In this document: one piece after another, positions 15,001-30,000 of the stretch | Numbering within the stretch: position 1 is the first letter of the stretch | Layout: each line of letters opens with the position of its first letter | NCBI RefSeq assembly: GCF_032118995.1 | Contig: NC_092663.1 | Coordinates: 3,658,001 to 3,722,000 of the forward strand | DNA length: 64,000 nt | Source: Asterias amurensis | Taxonomy: Eukaryota; Echinodermata; Asteroidea; Forcipulatida; Asteriidae | Direction: 5' to 3' | Notes under the pieces: generated by a model | What the model saw: only the letters and a program-made list of their open reading frames with translations | What the model was told of the DNA's origin: nothing | Database searches by the model: none | Made by a program: the position numbers and the translations under genes

Positions 15001-18000
15001 ATTTTTGATCACCACTTGCTTGAAATCTTTCTCGTCTACTCTCTTTGCAAGTAATGTGAAAGTGAATTTGACTGACTGTGGTGGCGTTGATCCTGTCTTT
15101 GGTGTGGTCATTCCTTCTGCTTGTCCAGAAGTAACACTTGATGTGATTTTCTTCAAAGTGATCAGAACTCCACGAACATTGACATTGCTATTGAACTTTC
15201 GCTCTAAAACAGCACTGTTGCCAACAGACTGCTCAATTGGCAACTCGGAAAATGTGAGAAAGCCTGACTCATCTGTGAAAAGATTTCCTCTTGTCTGGTC
15301 CTTCGTCTCTACACCGCTTTCGCTATCCATATTTTGAAGACAGTACCCTGAATGAACAGAAATGGGTATTATTAACAATGAAAGTTTTTTAAAATCAGAT
15401 CTAAGGTTACTACTATAGTAATGTTTACTCTTCAGAACATAAAACTGTATGTATTTACCCTCTGTTGTTGAAACCAGAGATGTTGTTGAGGTTGTTGTTC
15501 GTTCTGTGGTTGTCTGAGTTGGTGTTGTAACTGCCACAGTGCTAGTTGATTCTTCGGTTGTCGTTGTTGGTGTTGTCACAGAGACTGCTGTAGTTGTTAC
15601 CTGGGTTGTGGTGAATTCTGGGACAAAACAAAAAGAGGGGACTGGAATCAGTTTGATATACAAACAAAAGGACTAGGTCTTTAGACTTTATATTTTTAAG
15701 GGTTGCCTATTTGTATCGTGCATTTGGAAAAAACAAATCATTTATCACGTACAACTAACAGGAATACTGTGTTCCTGCTACTACGACTTACCTTCTGCAC
15801 AGCCCAATACATGTAGTTCCAAAGTTGCAGACGAAACACCAGTGACCTCTAGGACAGTCACACGGAATGCCACAACCCCTTTAATGACTTCATTTCCAGG
15901 TTTTAAGAACTTCTGCAAGGGTTGATCACTGACTGGTGTGAATGTGATCACCTGTGGGGAGAGAATTATAAAGTGAACCTCAGAAATTACCCTTGATGCA
16001 ACTTCTTCAGATATCTTCACATGTTTTATAATACTTGACTCTGAAAATAAGAGTGTTAGATTATTTGTTATATTCACCTTTGGTTCTTGGTTGTCTTCCA
16101 GCAACAGGGGCTTAAAGTCATCGTCTGTCTCCTTCTTGGTGAAGAATTTGACAGTCACAGACACAAGTTCCTCAGTTCCTGTTGGAAATGGTGTCGAGGA
16201 AGATGATGATGGAACAAGCCTAATGCTGATTGCTCTGATAGAGGCTGATCTTGTTAAAGTGCCATCAACACTGGGCGGGTAGTTGTCTCCCACAACTAAA
16301 GGCAAGGCGTCGAACTTGATGTAAGTTGTTCCATTTTCTACTTGTAAAGTAATTAGATCTGAGGTAGGTGTAAAACCTTTCTGAAGGCCTTCTTCACCAT
16401 CCATATTCTCCAAACAGTAACCTGCAAGGTAAATAAATCAGTAATCGTATGAAAGTCATGTATGTTTGTGCAAAAAGCTGTAAAAATGAATGCTTGGTTG
16501 ATTATCGGTTATTCTTAATTACCTGGAGTTGTTGATAGTTGAGGAGTTGTGGTGCTGACAGTACTGCTAGTTGTAGTTTGCGTAGTTGTTGAGACTTCTA
16601 AAACGGCAAGAAAGTACTGGTGTTAATTAATTCTATCTGTGGTGATACCTAATGTTAGCAAATGTGTATTGAGTGATCAGAAATCATAAAACCCTGGCAG
16701 ACCAAACGAAAATTTTTTTAGTCAAACTGAGTTTTATTGAGGGAAAAAGTTTTTTACTTGGTAAACAAATATAATTACCTTCAGCACATCCCAAGACAGT
16801 TAACTCAATAGTTGCACCGCTGACACCTGAGACATCAATAAACCTGATCTGGAGTTCCTTTATACCTTCTAGTGATGGTTCGTTCATGGGAAATACCTTC
16901 ACTTCTGATTGAATACCCTCAATAGACAAGGTAAACTGTGAACAGGAGAATGGGAGTATTTGCTTTACTTCAAGATTCATAATCAATGAGCACATTGTTA
17001 AAAAATAAAAATGAAAAAAATAAATAAAAGTGGATTAGTTAAAAACTGTTCTCACTCACCTCCGTGATTGTATTTTTGATCACCACTTGCTTGAAATCTT
17101 TCTCGTCTACTCTCTTTGCAAGTAATGTGAAAGTGATTTTGACTGACTGTGGTGACGTTGATCCTGTCTTTGGTGTGGTCATTTCATTTGCTTGTCCAGA
17201 AGTAACACTTGATGTGATTTTCTTCAAAGTGATCAGAACTCCACGAACATTGACATTGCTATTGAACTTTCGCTCTAAAACAGCACTGTTGCCAACAGAC
17301 TGCTCAATTGGCAACTCGGAAAATGTGAGAAAGCCTGACTCATCTGTGAAAAGATTTCCTCTTGTCTGGTCCTTTGTCTCTACACCGCTTTCGCTATCCA
17401 TATTTTGAAGACAGTACCCTGAATGAACAGAAATGGGTATTATTAACGATGACAGTTTTTTAAAATCAGATCTAAGGTTACTACTATAGTAATGTTTACT
17501 CTTCAGAACATAAAACTGTATGTATTTACCCTCTGTTGTTGAAACCAGAGATGTTGTTGAGGTTGTTGTTCGTTCTGTGGTTGTCTGAGTTGGTGTTGTA
17601 ACTGCCACAGTGCTAGTTGATTCTTCGGTTGTCGTTGTTGGTGTTGTCACAGACACTGCTGTAGTTGTTACCTGGGTTGTGGTGAATTCTGGGACAAAAC
17701 AAAAAGAGGGGATTGGAATCAGTTTGATATACAAACAAAAGGACTAGGTCTTCAGACTTTTTATTTTTAAGGGTTGCCTATTTGTATCGTGCATTTGGAA
17801 AAAACAAATCATTTATCACGTACAACTAACTACGACTTACCTTCTGCACAGCCCAATACATGTAGTTCCAAAGTTGCAGACGAAACACCAGTGACCTCTA
17901 GGACAGTCACACGGAATGCCACCACCCCTTTAATGACTTCATTTCCAGGTTTTAAGAACTTCTGCAAGGGTTGATCACTGACTGGTGTGAATGTGATCAC

Positions 18001-21000
18001 CTGTGGGGAGAGAATTATAAAGTGAACCTCAGAAATTACCCTTGATGCAACTTCTTCAGATATCTTCACATGTTTTATAATACTTGACTCTGAAAATAAG
18101 AGTGTTAGATTATTTGTTATATTCACCTTTGGTTCTTGGTTGTCTTCCAGCAACAGGGGCTTAAAGTCATCGTCTGTCTCCTTCTTGGTGAATAATTTGA
18201 CAGTCACAGACACAAGTTCCTCAGTTCCTGACGGAGATGGTGTCGAGGAAGATGATGATGGAACAAGCCTAATGCTGATTGCTCTGATAGAGGCTGATCT
18301 TGTTAAAGTGCCATCAACACTGGGCGGGTAGTTGTCTCCCACAACTAAAGGCAAGGTGTCGAACTTGATGTAAGTTGTTCCATTTTCTACTTGTAAAGTA
18401 ATTAGATCTGAGGTAGGTGTAAAACCTTTCTGAAGGCCTTCTTCACCATCCATATTCTCCAAACAGTAACCTGCAAGGTAAATAAATCAGTAATCGTATG
18501 AAAGTCATGTATGTTTGTGCAAAAAGCTGTAAAAATGAATGCTTGGTTGATTATCGGTTATTCTTAATTACCTGGAGTTGTTGATAGTTGAGGAGTTGTG
18601 GTGCTGACAGTACTGCTAGTTGTAGTTTGCGTAGTTGTTGAGACTTCTAAAACGGCAAGAAAGTACTGGTGTTAATTAATTCTATCTGTGGTGATACCTA
18701 ATGTTAGCAAATGTGTATTGAGTGATCTGAAATCATAAAACCCTGGCAGACCAACCGAACAAATTTTTAGTCAAACTGAGTTTTATTGAGGGAAAAAGTT
18801 TTTTACTTGGTAAACGAATATAATTACCTTCAGCACATCCCAAGACAGTTAACTCAATAGTTGCTTCGCTGACACCTGAGACATCAATGAACTTGATCTG
18901 GAGTTCCTTTATACCTTCTAGTGATGGTTCGTTCATGGGAAATACCTTGACTTCTGATTGAATACCCTCAATAGTCAAGGTAAACTGTGAACAGGAGAAT
19001 GGGAGTATTTGCTTTACTTCAAGATTCATAATCAATGAGCACATTGTTAAAAAATAAAAATGAAAAAAATAAATAAAAGTGGATTAGTTAAAAACTGTTC
19101 TCACTCACCTCCGTGATTGTATTTTTGATCACCACTTGCTTGAAATCTTTCTCGTCTACTCTCTTTGCAAGTAATGTGAAAGTTAATTTGACTGACTGTG
19201 GTGGCGTTGATCCTGTCTTTGGTGTGGTCATTCTTTCTGCTTGTCCAGAAGTAACACTTGATGTGATTTTCTTCAAAGTGATCAGAACTCCACGAACATT
19301 GACATTGCTATTGAACTTTCGCTCTAAAACAGCACTGTTGCCAACAGACTGCTCAATTGGCAACTCGGAAAATGTGAGAAAGCCTGACTCATCTGTGAAA
19401 AGATTTCCTCTTGTCTGGTCCTTTGTCTCTACACCGCTTTCGCTATCCATATTTTGAAGACAGTACCCTGAACAGACAGAAATGGGTATTATTAACACTG
19501 AAAGTTTTTTTTTTATCAGATCTAAGGTTATTGCTATAGTCATTTTTATTTCTCAGAATATAAAACTGTATGTCTTTACCCTCTGTGGTTGAAACCAGAG
19601 ATGTTGTTGAGGTTGTTGTTCGTTCTGTGGTTGTCTGAGTTGGTGTTGTAACTGCCACAGTGCTAGTTGATTCTTCGGTTGTCGTTGTTGGTGTTGTCAC
19701 AGAGACTGCTGCAGTTGTTACCTGGGTTGTGGTGAATTCTGGGACAAAACAAAAAGAGGGGATTGGAATCAGTTTGATATACAAACAAAAGGACTAGGTC
19801 TTTAGACTGTTTATTTTTAAGGGTTGCCTATTTGTATCGTGAATTTGGAAAAAACAAATCATTTATCACGTACAACTAACAGGAATACTGTATTCCTGCT
19901 ACTACGACTTACCTTCTGCACAGCCCAATACATGTAGTTCCAAAGTTGCAGACGAAACACCAGTGACCTCTAGGACAGTCACACGGAATGCCACAACCCC
20001 TTTAATGACTTCATTTCCAGTTTTTAAGAACTTCTGCAAGGGTTGATCACTGACTGGTGTGAATGTGATCACCTGTGAGGAGAGAATTATAAAGTGAATC
20101 TCAGAAATTACCCTTGATGCAACTTCTTCAGATATCTTCACATGTTTTATAATACTTGACTCTGAAAATAAGAGTGTTAGATTATTTGTTATATTCACCT
20201 TTGGTTCTTGGTTGTCTTCCAGCAACAGGGGCTTAAAGTCATCGTCTGTCTCCTTCTTGGTGAAGAATTTGACAGTCACAGACACAAGTTCCTCAGTTCC
20301 TGACGGAGATGGTGTCGAGGAAGATGATGATGGAACAAGCCTAATGCTGATTGCTCTGATAGAGGCTGATCTTGTTAAAGTGCCATCAACACTGGGCGGG
20401 TAGTTGTCTCCCACAACTAAAGGCAAGGTGTCGAACTTGATGTAAGTTGTTCCATTTTCTACTTGTAAAGTAATTAGATCTGAGGTTGGTGTAAAACCTT
20501 TCTGAAGGCCTTCTTCACCATCCATATTCTCCAAACAGTAACCTGCAAGGTAAATAAATCAGTAATCGGATGAAAGTCATGTATGTTTGTGCAAAAAGCT
20601 GTAAGAATGAAGTTTTGGTTGACTATAGGTTATTCTTAATTACCTTGAGTTGTTGATAGCTGATGACTTGTAGTGCTGCTGGTCTTGGTTGTTGTAGCGG
20701 TCGTTGGTGCTTTAGGTTTTAAGAAAAGTGCATAACAATTTAGAACATCAGGGATAAATATTTTTCATTTTGGTTTTTACCCATATACACCATTGAGTGT
20801 TTATTACTGTATACTTGGTACTTACCTCAGTACTGTGAAAAAAATCACATACATATTACTCGGGTGGGAATATTCAGTGGCCAGAGGCAGTTCATTACGT
20901 TAATAAATTCTCAATAACAAAATCAAGTAGCAGAATTTGAACTCTGTCTGAGTTGAACAAACTGACCTGACTTTATAGTAGTTAAAAGATATTTTGTTAG

Positions 21001-24000
21001 TCTGTAGCAATGAAAGGATTCATTATGCATAACAAAAAACATTGCAAGTGTGAAGAGACAAATGGATTCGCTTACGAGGAGGACGGCCCTTGATGGTAGT
21101 AGTCGATAGCAAAGTGTCTCCTGTTGGCAAACCTAAAGGATTAATCAAAATATTTTTTAATGTTCAGAACACAACAGAATGAATCCATCCAAGATGCTCA
21201 TACATTTTTCCTGGTATTATAGTAAACACATGCACTTGTTATCAAGACTCTTCTCTTAATAAGTACAATTATTTTACCTTTAGTTGTAGGGGATTTGGTT
21301 GTCACATATTCTGTTGTTGAAAACTCTGTAAAAGCAAAAGTTATTGTTCAATAATTAGTTGTTTGTAGAATATTACTATAGTAAAGGGTTAACGTGAATG
21401 TTGTAAAGAAATAGGTAATGTTTTAAAACCCTGTTTCAATGGAGAATAAGAAGAAATCACAATCCAACAAACCTAGTGGATAACAGGATAAGATGTGTCA
21501 AAAATTACTTTGAGAAAAGTATTTCCATATGTGGTAATGTGCAATTTGTACCAAAACTTGTCTTTGTAATTGTCCAACACAATTTAATGCTAAAACACTT
21601 TGGGGGGGGGGGGAGGGGGTTCTTTACTTTGTAAACGAATGTGATTACCTTCAGCACATCCCAAGACAGTTAACTCAATAGTTGCTCCGCTGACACCTGA
21701 GACATCAATGAACTTGATCTGGAGTTCCTTTATACCTTCTAGTGATGGTTCGTTCATGGGAAATACCTTCATTTCTGATTGAATACCCTCAATAGACAAG
21801 GTAAACTGTGAACAGGAGAATGGAAGTTTTTGCTTTACTTCAAGGTTTATAATCAATGAGCACATTGTTAAAAATAAAAAATAAAAAAATAAATAAAAGT
21901 GGATTAGTTAAATACTGTTCTCACTCACCTCCGTGATTGTATTTTTGATCACCACTTGCTTGAAATCTTTCTCGTCTACTCTCTTTGCAAGTAATGTGAA
22001 AGTGAATTTGACTGACTGCTGTGATGTTGATCCTGTCTTTGGTGTGGTCATTCCTTCTGCTTGACCAGAAGTAACACTTGATGTGATTTTCTTCAAAGTG
22101 ATAAGAACTCCACGAACAATGATATTGCTATTGAACTTTCTCTCCAGAACAGCACTGTTGCCAACAGACTGCTCAATTGGCAACTCGGAAAATGTGAGAA
22201 AGCCTGACTCATCTGTGAAAAGATTTCCTCTTGTCTGGTCCTTTGTCTCTACACCGCTTTCGCTGTCCATATTTTGAAGACAGTACCCTGAATGAACAGA
22301 AATGGGTATTATTAACAATGAAAGTTTTTTTTAATCAGATCTAAGGTTACTACTATAGTAATGTTTACTCTTCAGAACATAAAACTGTATGTATTTACCC
22401 TGTGTGGTTGAAACCAGAGATGTTGTTGAGGTTGTTGTTCGTTCTGTGGTTGTCTGAGTTGGTGTTGTAACTGCCACAGTGCTTGTTGATTCTTCGGTTG
22501 TCGTTGTTGGTGTTGTCACAGAGACTGCTGTAGTTGTTACCTGGGTTGTGGTGAATTCTGGGACAAAACAAAAAGAGGGAATTGGAATCAGTTTGTAATA
22601 CAAACAAAAGGACTAAGTTTTCAGACTTTTTATTCTAAAGGGTTGCCTATTTGTATCGTGCATTTGGAAAAAAACAAATCATTTATCACGTACAACTAAC
22701 AGGAATACTGTATTCCTGCTACTACGACTTACCTTCTGCACAACCCAATACATGTAGTTCCAAAGTTGCAGACGAAACACCAGTGACCTCTAGGACAGTC
22801 ACACGGAATGCCACAACCCCTTTAATGACTTCATTTCCAGTTTTTAAGAACTTCTGCAAGGGTTGATCACTGACTGGTGTGAATGTGATCACCTGTGGGG
22901 AGAGAATTATAAAGTGAACCTCAGAAATTACCCTTGATGCAACTTCTTCAGATATCTTCACATGTTTTATAATACTTGACTCTGAAAATAAGAGTGTTAG
23001 ATTATTTGTTATATTCACCTTTGGTTCTTGGTTGTCTTCCAGCAACAGGGGCTTAAAGTCATCGTCTGTCTCCTTCTTGGTGAAGAATTTGACAGTCACA
23101 GACACAAGTTCCTCAGTTCCTGTCGGAGATGGTGTCGAGGAAGATGATGATGGAACAAGCCTAATGCTGATTGCTCTGATAGAGGCTGATCTTGTTAAAG
23201 TGCCATCAACACTGGGCGGGTAGTTGTCTCCCACAACTAAAGGCAAGGTGTCGAACTTGATGTAAGTTGTTCCATTTTCTACTTGTAAAGTAATTAGATC
23301 TGAGGTAGGTGTAAAACCTTTCTGAAGGCCTTCTTCACCATCCATATTCTCCAAACAGAAACCTGCAAGGTAAATAAATCAGTAATCGTATGAAAGTCAT
23401 GTATGTTTGTGCAAAAAGCTGTAAAAATGAATGCTTGGTTGATTATCGGTTATTCTTAATTACCTGGAGTTGTTGATAGTTGAGGAGTTGTGGTGCTGAC
23501 AGTACTGCTAGTTGTAGTTTGCGTAGTTGTTGAGACTTCTAAAACGGCAAGAAAGTACTGGTGTTAATTAATTCTATCTGTGGTGATACCTAATGTTAGC
23601 AAATGTGTATTGAGTGATCTGAAATCATAAAACCCTGGCAGACCAAACGAACAAATTTTTAGTCAAACTGAGTTTTATTAAGGGAAAAAGTTTTTTACTT
23701 GGTAAACGAATATAATTACCTTCAGCACATCCCAAGACAGTTAACTCAATAGTTGCTCCGCTGACACCTGAGACATCAATGAACTTGATCTGGAGTTCCT
23801 TTATACCTTCTAGTGATGGTTCGTTCATGGGAAATACCTTCACTTCTGATTGAATACCCTCAATAGTCAAGGTAAACTGTTAACAGGAGAATGGGAGTAT
23901 TTGCTTTACTTCAAGATTCATAATCAATGAGCACATTGTTAAAAAATAAAAATGAAAAAATTAAATAAAAGTGGATTAGTTAAAAACTGTTCTCACTCAC

Positions 24001-27000
24001 CTCCGTGATTGTATTTTTGATCACCACTTGCTTGAAATCTTTCTCGTCTACTCTCTTTGCAAGTAATGTGAAAGTGAATTTGACTGACTGTGGTGGCGTT
24101 GATCCTGTCTTTGGTGTGGTCATTCTTTCTGCTTGTCCAGAAGTAACACTTGATGTGATTTTCTTCAAAGTGATCAGAACTCCACGAACATTGACATTGC
24201 TATTGAACTTTCGCTCTAAAACAGCACTGTTGCCAACAGACTGCTCAATTGGCAACTCGGAAAATGTGAGAAAGCCTGACTCATCTGTGAAAAGATTTCC
24301 TCTTGTCTGGTCCTTTGTCTCTACACCGCTTTCGCTATCCATATTTTGAAGACAGTACCCTGAACAGACAGAAATGGGTATTATTAACACTGAAAGTTTT
24401 TTTTTTATCAGATCTAAGGTTATTGCTATAGTCATTTTTATTTCTCAGAATATAAAACTGTATGTCTTTACCCTCTGTGGTTGAAACCAGAGATGTTGTT
24501 GAGGTTGTTGTTCGTTCTGTGGTTGTCTGAGTTGGTGTTGTAACTGCCACAGTGCTAGTTGATTCTTCGGTTGTCGTTGTTGGTGTTGTCACAGAGACTG
24601 CTGTAGTTGTTACCTGGGTTGTGGTGAATTCTGGGACAAAACAAAAAGAGGGGATTGGAATCAGTTTGATATACAAACAAAAGGACTAGGTCTTCAGACT
24701 TTTTATTTTTAAGGGTTGCCTATTTGTATCGTGCATTTGGAAAAAACAAATCATTTATCACGTACAACTAACAGGAATACTGTATTCCTGCTACTACGAC
24801 TTACCTTCTGCACAGCCCAATACATGTAGTTCCAAAGTTGCAGACGAAACACCAGTGACCTCTAGGACAGTCACACGGAATGCCACCACCCCTTTAATGA
24901 CTTCATTTCCAGTTTTTAAGAATTTCTGCAAGGGTTGATCACTGACTGGTGTGAATGTGATCACCTGTGGGGAGAGAATTATAAAGTGAACCTCAGAAAT
25001 TACCCTTGATGCAACTTCTTCAGATATCTTCACATGTTTTATAATACTTGACTCTGAAAATAAGAGTGTTAGATTATTTGTTATATTCACCTTTGGTTCT
25101 TGGTTGTCTTCCAGCAACAGGGGCTTAAAGTCATCGTCTGTCTCCTTCTTGGTGAAGAATTTGACAGTCACAGACACAAGTTCCTCAGTTCCTGTCGGAG
25201 ATGGTGTCGAGGAAGATGATGATGGAACAAGCCTAATGCTGATTGCTCTGATAGAGGCTGATCTTGTTAAAGTGCCATCAACACTGGGCGGGTAGTTGTC
25301 TCCCACAACTAAAGGCAAGGTGTCGAACTTGATGTAAGTTGTTCCATTTTCTACTTGTAAAGTAATTAAATCTGAGGTAGGTGTAAAACCTTTCTGAAGG
25401 CCTTCTTCACCATCCATATTCTCCAAACAGTAACCTGCAAGGTAAATAAATCAGTAATCGTATGAAAGTCATGTATGTTTGTGCAAAAAGCTGTAAAAAT
25501 GAATGCTTGGTTGATTATCGGTTATTCTTAATTACCTGGAGTTGTTGATAGTTGAGGAGTTGTGGTGCTGACAGTACTGCTCGTTGTAGTTTGCGTAGTT
25601 GTTGAGACTTCTAAAACGGCAAGAAAGTACTGGTGTTAATTAATTCTATCTGTGGTGATACCTAATGTTAGCAAATGTGTATTGAGTGATCTGAAATCAT
25701 AAAACCCTGGCAGACGAAACGAACAAATTTTTAGTCAAACTGAGTTTTATTGAGGGAAAAAGTTTTTTACTTGGTAAACGAATATAATTACCTTCAGCAC
25801 ATCCCAAGACAGTTAACTCAATAGTTGCTCCGCTGACACCTGAGACATCAATAAACCTGATCTGGAGTTCCTTTATACCTTCTAGTGATGGTTCGTTCAT
25901 GGGAAATACCTTCACTTCTGATTGAATACCCTCAATAGACAAGGTAAACTGTGAACAGGAGAATGGGAGTATGTGCTTTACATTAAGATTCATAATCAAT
26001 GAGCACATTGTTAAAAAATAAAAAGGAAAAAAATAAAAATAAAAGTGGATTAGTTAAAAACTGTTCTCACTCACCTCCGTGATTGTATTTTTGATCACCA
26101 CTTGCTTGAAATCTTTCTCGTCTACTCTCTTTGCAAGTAATGTGAAAGTGAATTTGACTGACTGTGGTGGCGTTGATCCTGTCTTTGGTGTGGTCATTCT
26201 TTCTGCTTGTCCAGAAGTAACACTTGATGTGATTTTCTTCAAAGTGATCAGAACTCCACGAACATTGACATTGCTATTGAACTTTCGCTCTAAAACAGCA
26301 CTGTTGCCAACAGACTGCTCAATTGGCAACTCGGAAAATGTGAGAAAGCCTGACTCATCTGTGAAAAGATTTCCTCTTGTCTGGTCCTTCGTCTCTACAC
26401 CGCTTTCGCTATCCATATTTTGAAGACAGTACCCTGAATGTACAGAAATGGGTATTATTAACAATGAAAGTTTTTTTAAATCAGATCTAAGGTTACTACT
26501 ATAGTAATGTTTACTCTTCAGAACATAAAACTGTATGTATTTACCCTCTGTTGTTGAAACCAGAGATGTTGTTGAGGTTGTTGTTCGTTCTGTGGTTGTC
26601 TGAGTTGGTGTTGTAACTGCCACAGTGCTAGTTGATTCTTCGGTTGTCGTTGTTGGTGTTGTCACAGAGACTGCTGTAGTTGTTACCTGGGTTGTGGTGA
26701 ATTCTGGGACAAAACAAAAAGAGGGGATTGGAATCAGTTTGATATACAAACAAAAGGACTAGGTCTTCAGACTTTTTATTTTTAAGGGTTGCCTATTTGT
26801 ATCGTGCATTTGGAAAAAACAAATCATTTATCACGTACAACTAACAGGAATACTGTATTCCTGCTACTACGACTTACCTTCTGCACAGCCCAATACATGT
26901 AGTTCCAAAGTTGCAGACGAAACACCAGTGACCTCTAGGACAGTCACACGGAATGCCACAACCCCTTTAATGACTTCATTTCCAGTTTTTAAGAACTTCT

Positions 27001-30000
27001 GCAAGGGTTGATCACTGACTGGTGTGAATGTGATCACCTGTGGGGAGAGAATTATAAAGTGAACCTCAGAAATTACCCTTGATGCAACTTCTTCAGATAT
27101 CTTCACATGTTTTATAATACTTGACTCTGAAAATAAGAGTGTTAGATTATTTGTTATATTCACCTTTGGTTCTTGGTTGTCTTCCAGCAACAGGGGCTTA
27201 AAGTCATCGTCTGTCTCCTTCTTGGTGAAGAATTTGACAGTCACAGACACAAGTTCCTCAGTTCCTGTCGGAGATGGTGTCGAGGAAGATGATGATGGAA
27301 CAAGCCTAATGCTGATTGCTCTGATAGAGGCTGATCTTGTTAAAGTGCCATCAACACTGGGCGGGTAGTTGTCTCCCACAACTAAAGGCAAGGCGTCGAA
27401 CTTGATGTAAGTTGTTCCATTTTCTACTTCTAAAGTAATTAGATCTGAGGTAGGTGTAAAACCTTTCTGAAGGCCTTCTTCACCATCCATATTCTCCAAA
27501 CAGTAACCTGCAAGGTAAATAAATCAGTAATCGTATGAAAGTCATGTATGTTTGTGCAAAAAGCTGTAAAAATGAATGCTTGGTTGATTATCGGTTATTC
27601 TCAATTACCTGGAGTTGTTGATAGTTGAGGAGTTGTGGTGCTGACAGTACTGCTAGTTGTAGTTTGCGTAGTTGTTGAGACTTCTAAAACGGCAAGAAAG
27701 TACTGGTGTTAATGAATTCTATCTGTGGTGATACCTAATGTTAGCAAATGTGTATTGAGTGATCAGAAATCATAAAACCCTGGCAGACCAAACGAATTTT
27801 TTTTTAGTCAAACTGAGTTTTATTGAGGGAAAAAGTTTTTTACTTGGTAAACAAATATAATTACCTTCAGCACATCCCAAGACAGTTAACTCAATAGTTG
27901 CACCGCTGACACCTGAGACATCAATAAACCTGATCTGGAGTTCCTTTATACCTTCTAGTGATGGTTCGTTCATGGGAAATACCTTCACTTCTGATTGAAT
28001 ACCCTCAATAGACAAGGTAAACTGTGAACAGGAGAATGGGAGTATTTGCTTTACTTCAAGATTCATAATCAATGAGCACATTGTTAAAAAATAACAATGA
28101 AAAAAATAAATAAAAGTGGATTAGTTAAAAACTGTTCTCACTCACCTCCGTGATTGTATTTTTGATCACCACTTGCTTGAAATCTTTCTCGTCTACTCTC
28201 TTTGCAAGTAATGTGAAAGTGAATTTGACTGACTGTGGTGGCGTTGATCCTGTCTTTGGTGTGGTCATTCCTTCTGCTTGTCCAGTAGTAACACTTGATG
28301 TGATTTTCTTCAAAGTGATCAGAACTCCACGAACATTGACATTGCTATTGAACTTTCGCTCTAAAACAGCACTGTTGCCAACAGACTGCTCAATTGGCAA
28401 CTCGAAAAATGTGAGAAAGCCTGACTCATCTGTGAAAAGATTTCCTCTTGTCTGGTCCTTTGTCTCTACACCGCTTTCGCTATCCATATTTTGAAGACAG
28501 TACCCTGAATAAACAGAAATGGGTATTATTAACAATGAAAGTTTTTTTTAATCAGATCTAAGGTTACTACTATAGTAATGTTTACTCTTCAGAACATAAA
28601 ACTGTATGTATTTACCCTCTGTGGTTGAAACCAGAGATGTTGTTGAGGTTGTTGTTCGTTCTGTGGTTGTCTGAGTTGGTGTTGTAACTGCCACAGTGCT
28701 TGTTGATTCTTCGGTTGTCGTTGTTGGTGTTGTCACAGAGACTGCTGTAGTTGTTACCTGGGTTGTAGTGAATTCTGGGACAAAACAAAAAGAGGGGATG
28801 GGAATCAGTTTGTTATACAAGCAAAAGGACTGGGTCTTAAGACTTTTTATTTTACAGGGTTGCCTATTTGTAAAGTGCATTTGAAGAAACAAATCATTTC
28901 TTACATACAAGTAACAGTAATACTGTATTCCTGCTACTATCAGCTTACCTTCTGCACAGCCCAATACATGTAGTTCCAAAGTTGCAGACAAAACACCAGT
29001 GACCTCTAGGACAGTCACACGGAATGCCACAACCCCTTTAATGATTTCATTTCCAGTTTTTAGGAACTTTTGCAAGGGTTGATCACTGACTGGTGTGAAT
29101 GTGATCACCTGTGGGGAGAGAATTATAAAGTGAACCTCAGAAATGACTCTCGGTGCAACTTCTTCTGAAATCTTCTCATGTGGTATGGTATTTTACTTGA
29201 CTTTGAAAATAAGTGTGTTAGATTGTTTGTTGTATTCACCTTGGGTTCTTGGTTGTCTTCCAGCAACAGGGGCTTAAAGTCATCGTCTCCCTCCTTCTTG
29301 GTGAAGAATTTTAAAGTCACAGACACAAGTTCCTCATTTCCAGTCGGAGATGGTGTTGAGTAAGATGATGATGGAACAAGCCTCATGCTGATTGCTCTAA
29401 TAGAGGCTGATCTTGTTAAAATGCCATCAACACTGGGCGGGTAGTTGTCTCCCACAACTAAAGGCAAGGTGTCGAACTTGATGTAAGTTGTTCCATTTTC
29501 TACTTGTAAAGTAATTAGATCTGAGGTAGGTGTAAAACCTTCCTGAAGGCCTTCTTCACCATCTATATTCTCCAAACAGTAACCTGCAAGGTAAATAAAT
29601 TAGTAATGGTATGAAAGTCATGTATGTTTGTGCAAAAAGCTGTAAGAATGAAGGCTTGGTTGATTATCGGCTGTTCTAACTTACCTGGAGTTGTTGATAG
29701 CTGAGGAGTTGTAGTGCTGCTGGTCGTGGTTGTTGTAGTAGTTGTTGTTGCTATATGTTTTTAAGAAAAGTACAAAAGAATATAAAATAGTTTATCACTT
29801 GCATAGACAGCAGAATTAACCTGTGTTTGGATTGAAGAAAATGACCTGACTTTATTGAAGTAAACCAAGCTTTTTGTTAGTTTGTAGCAATGAAATGATC
29901 CACTATGCATAACAAAAACAGGAAAGTGTAAAGAGACGAATGGATTCGCTTACGAGTAGTACGGTCCTTGATGGTAGTAGAAACAAGAAAAGTGCCTTCT

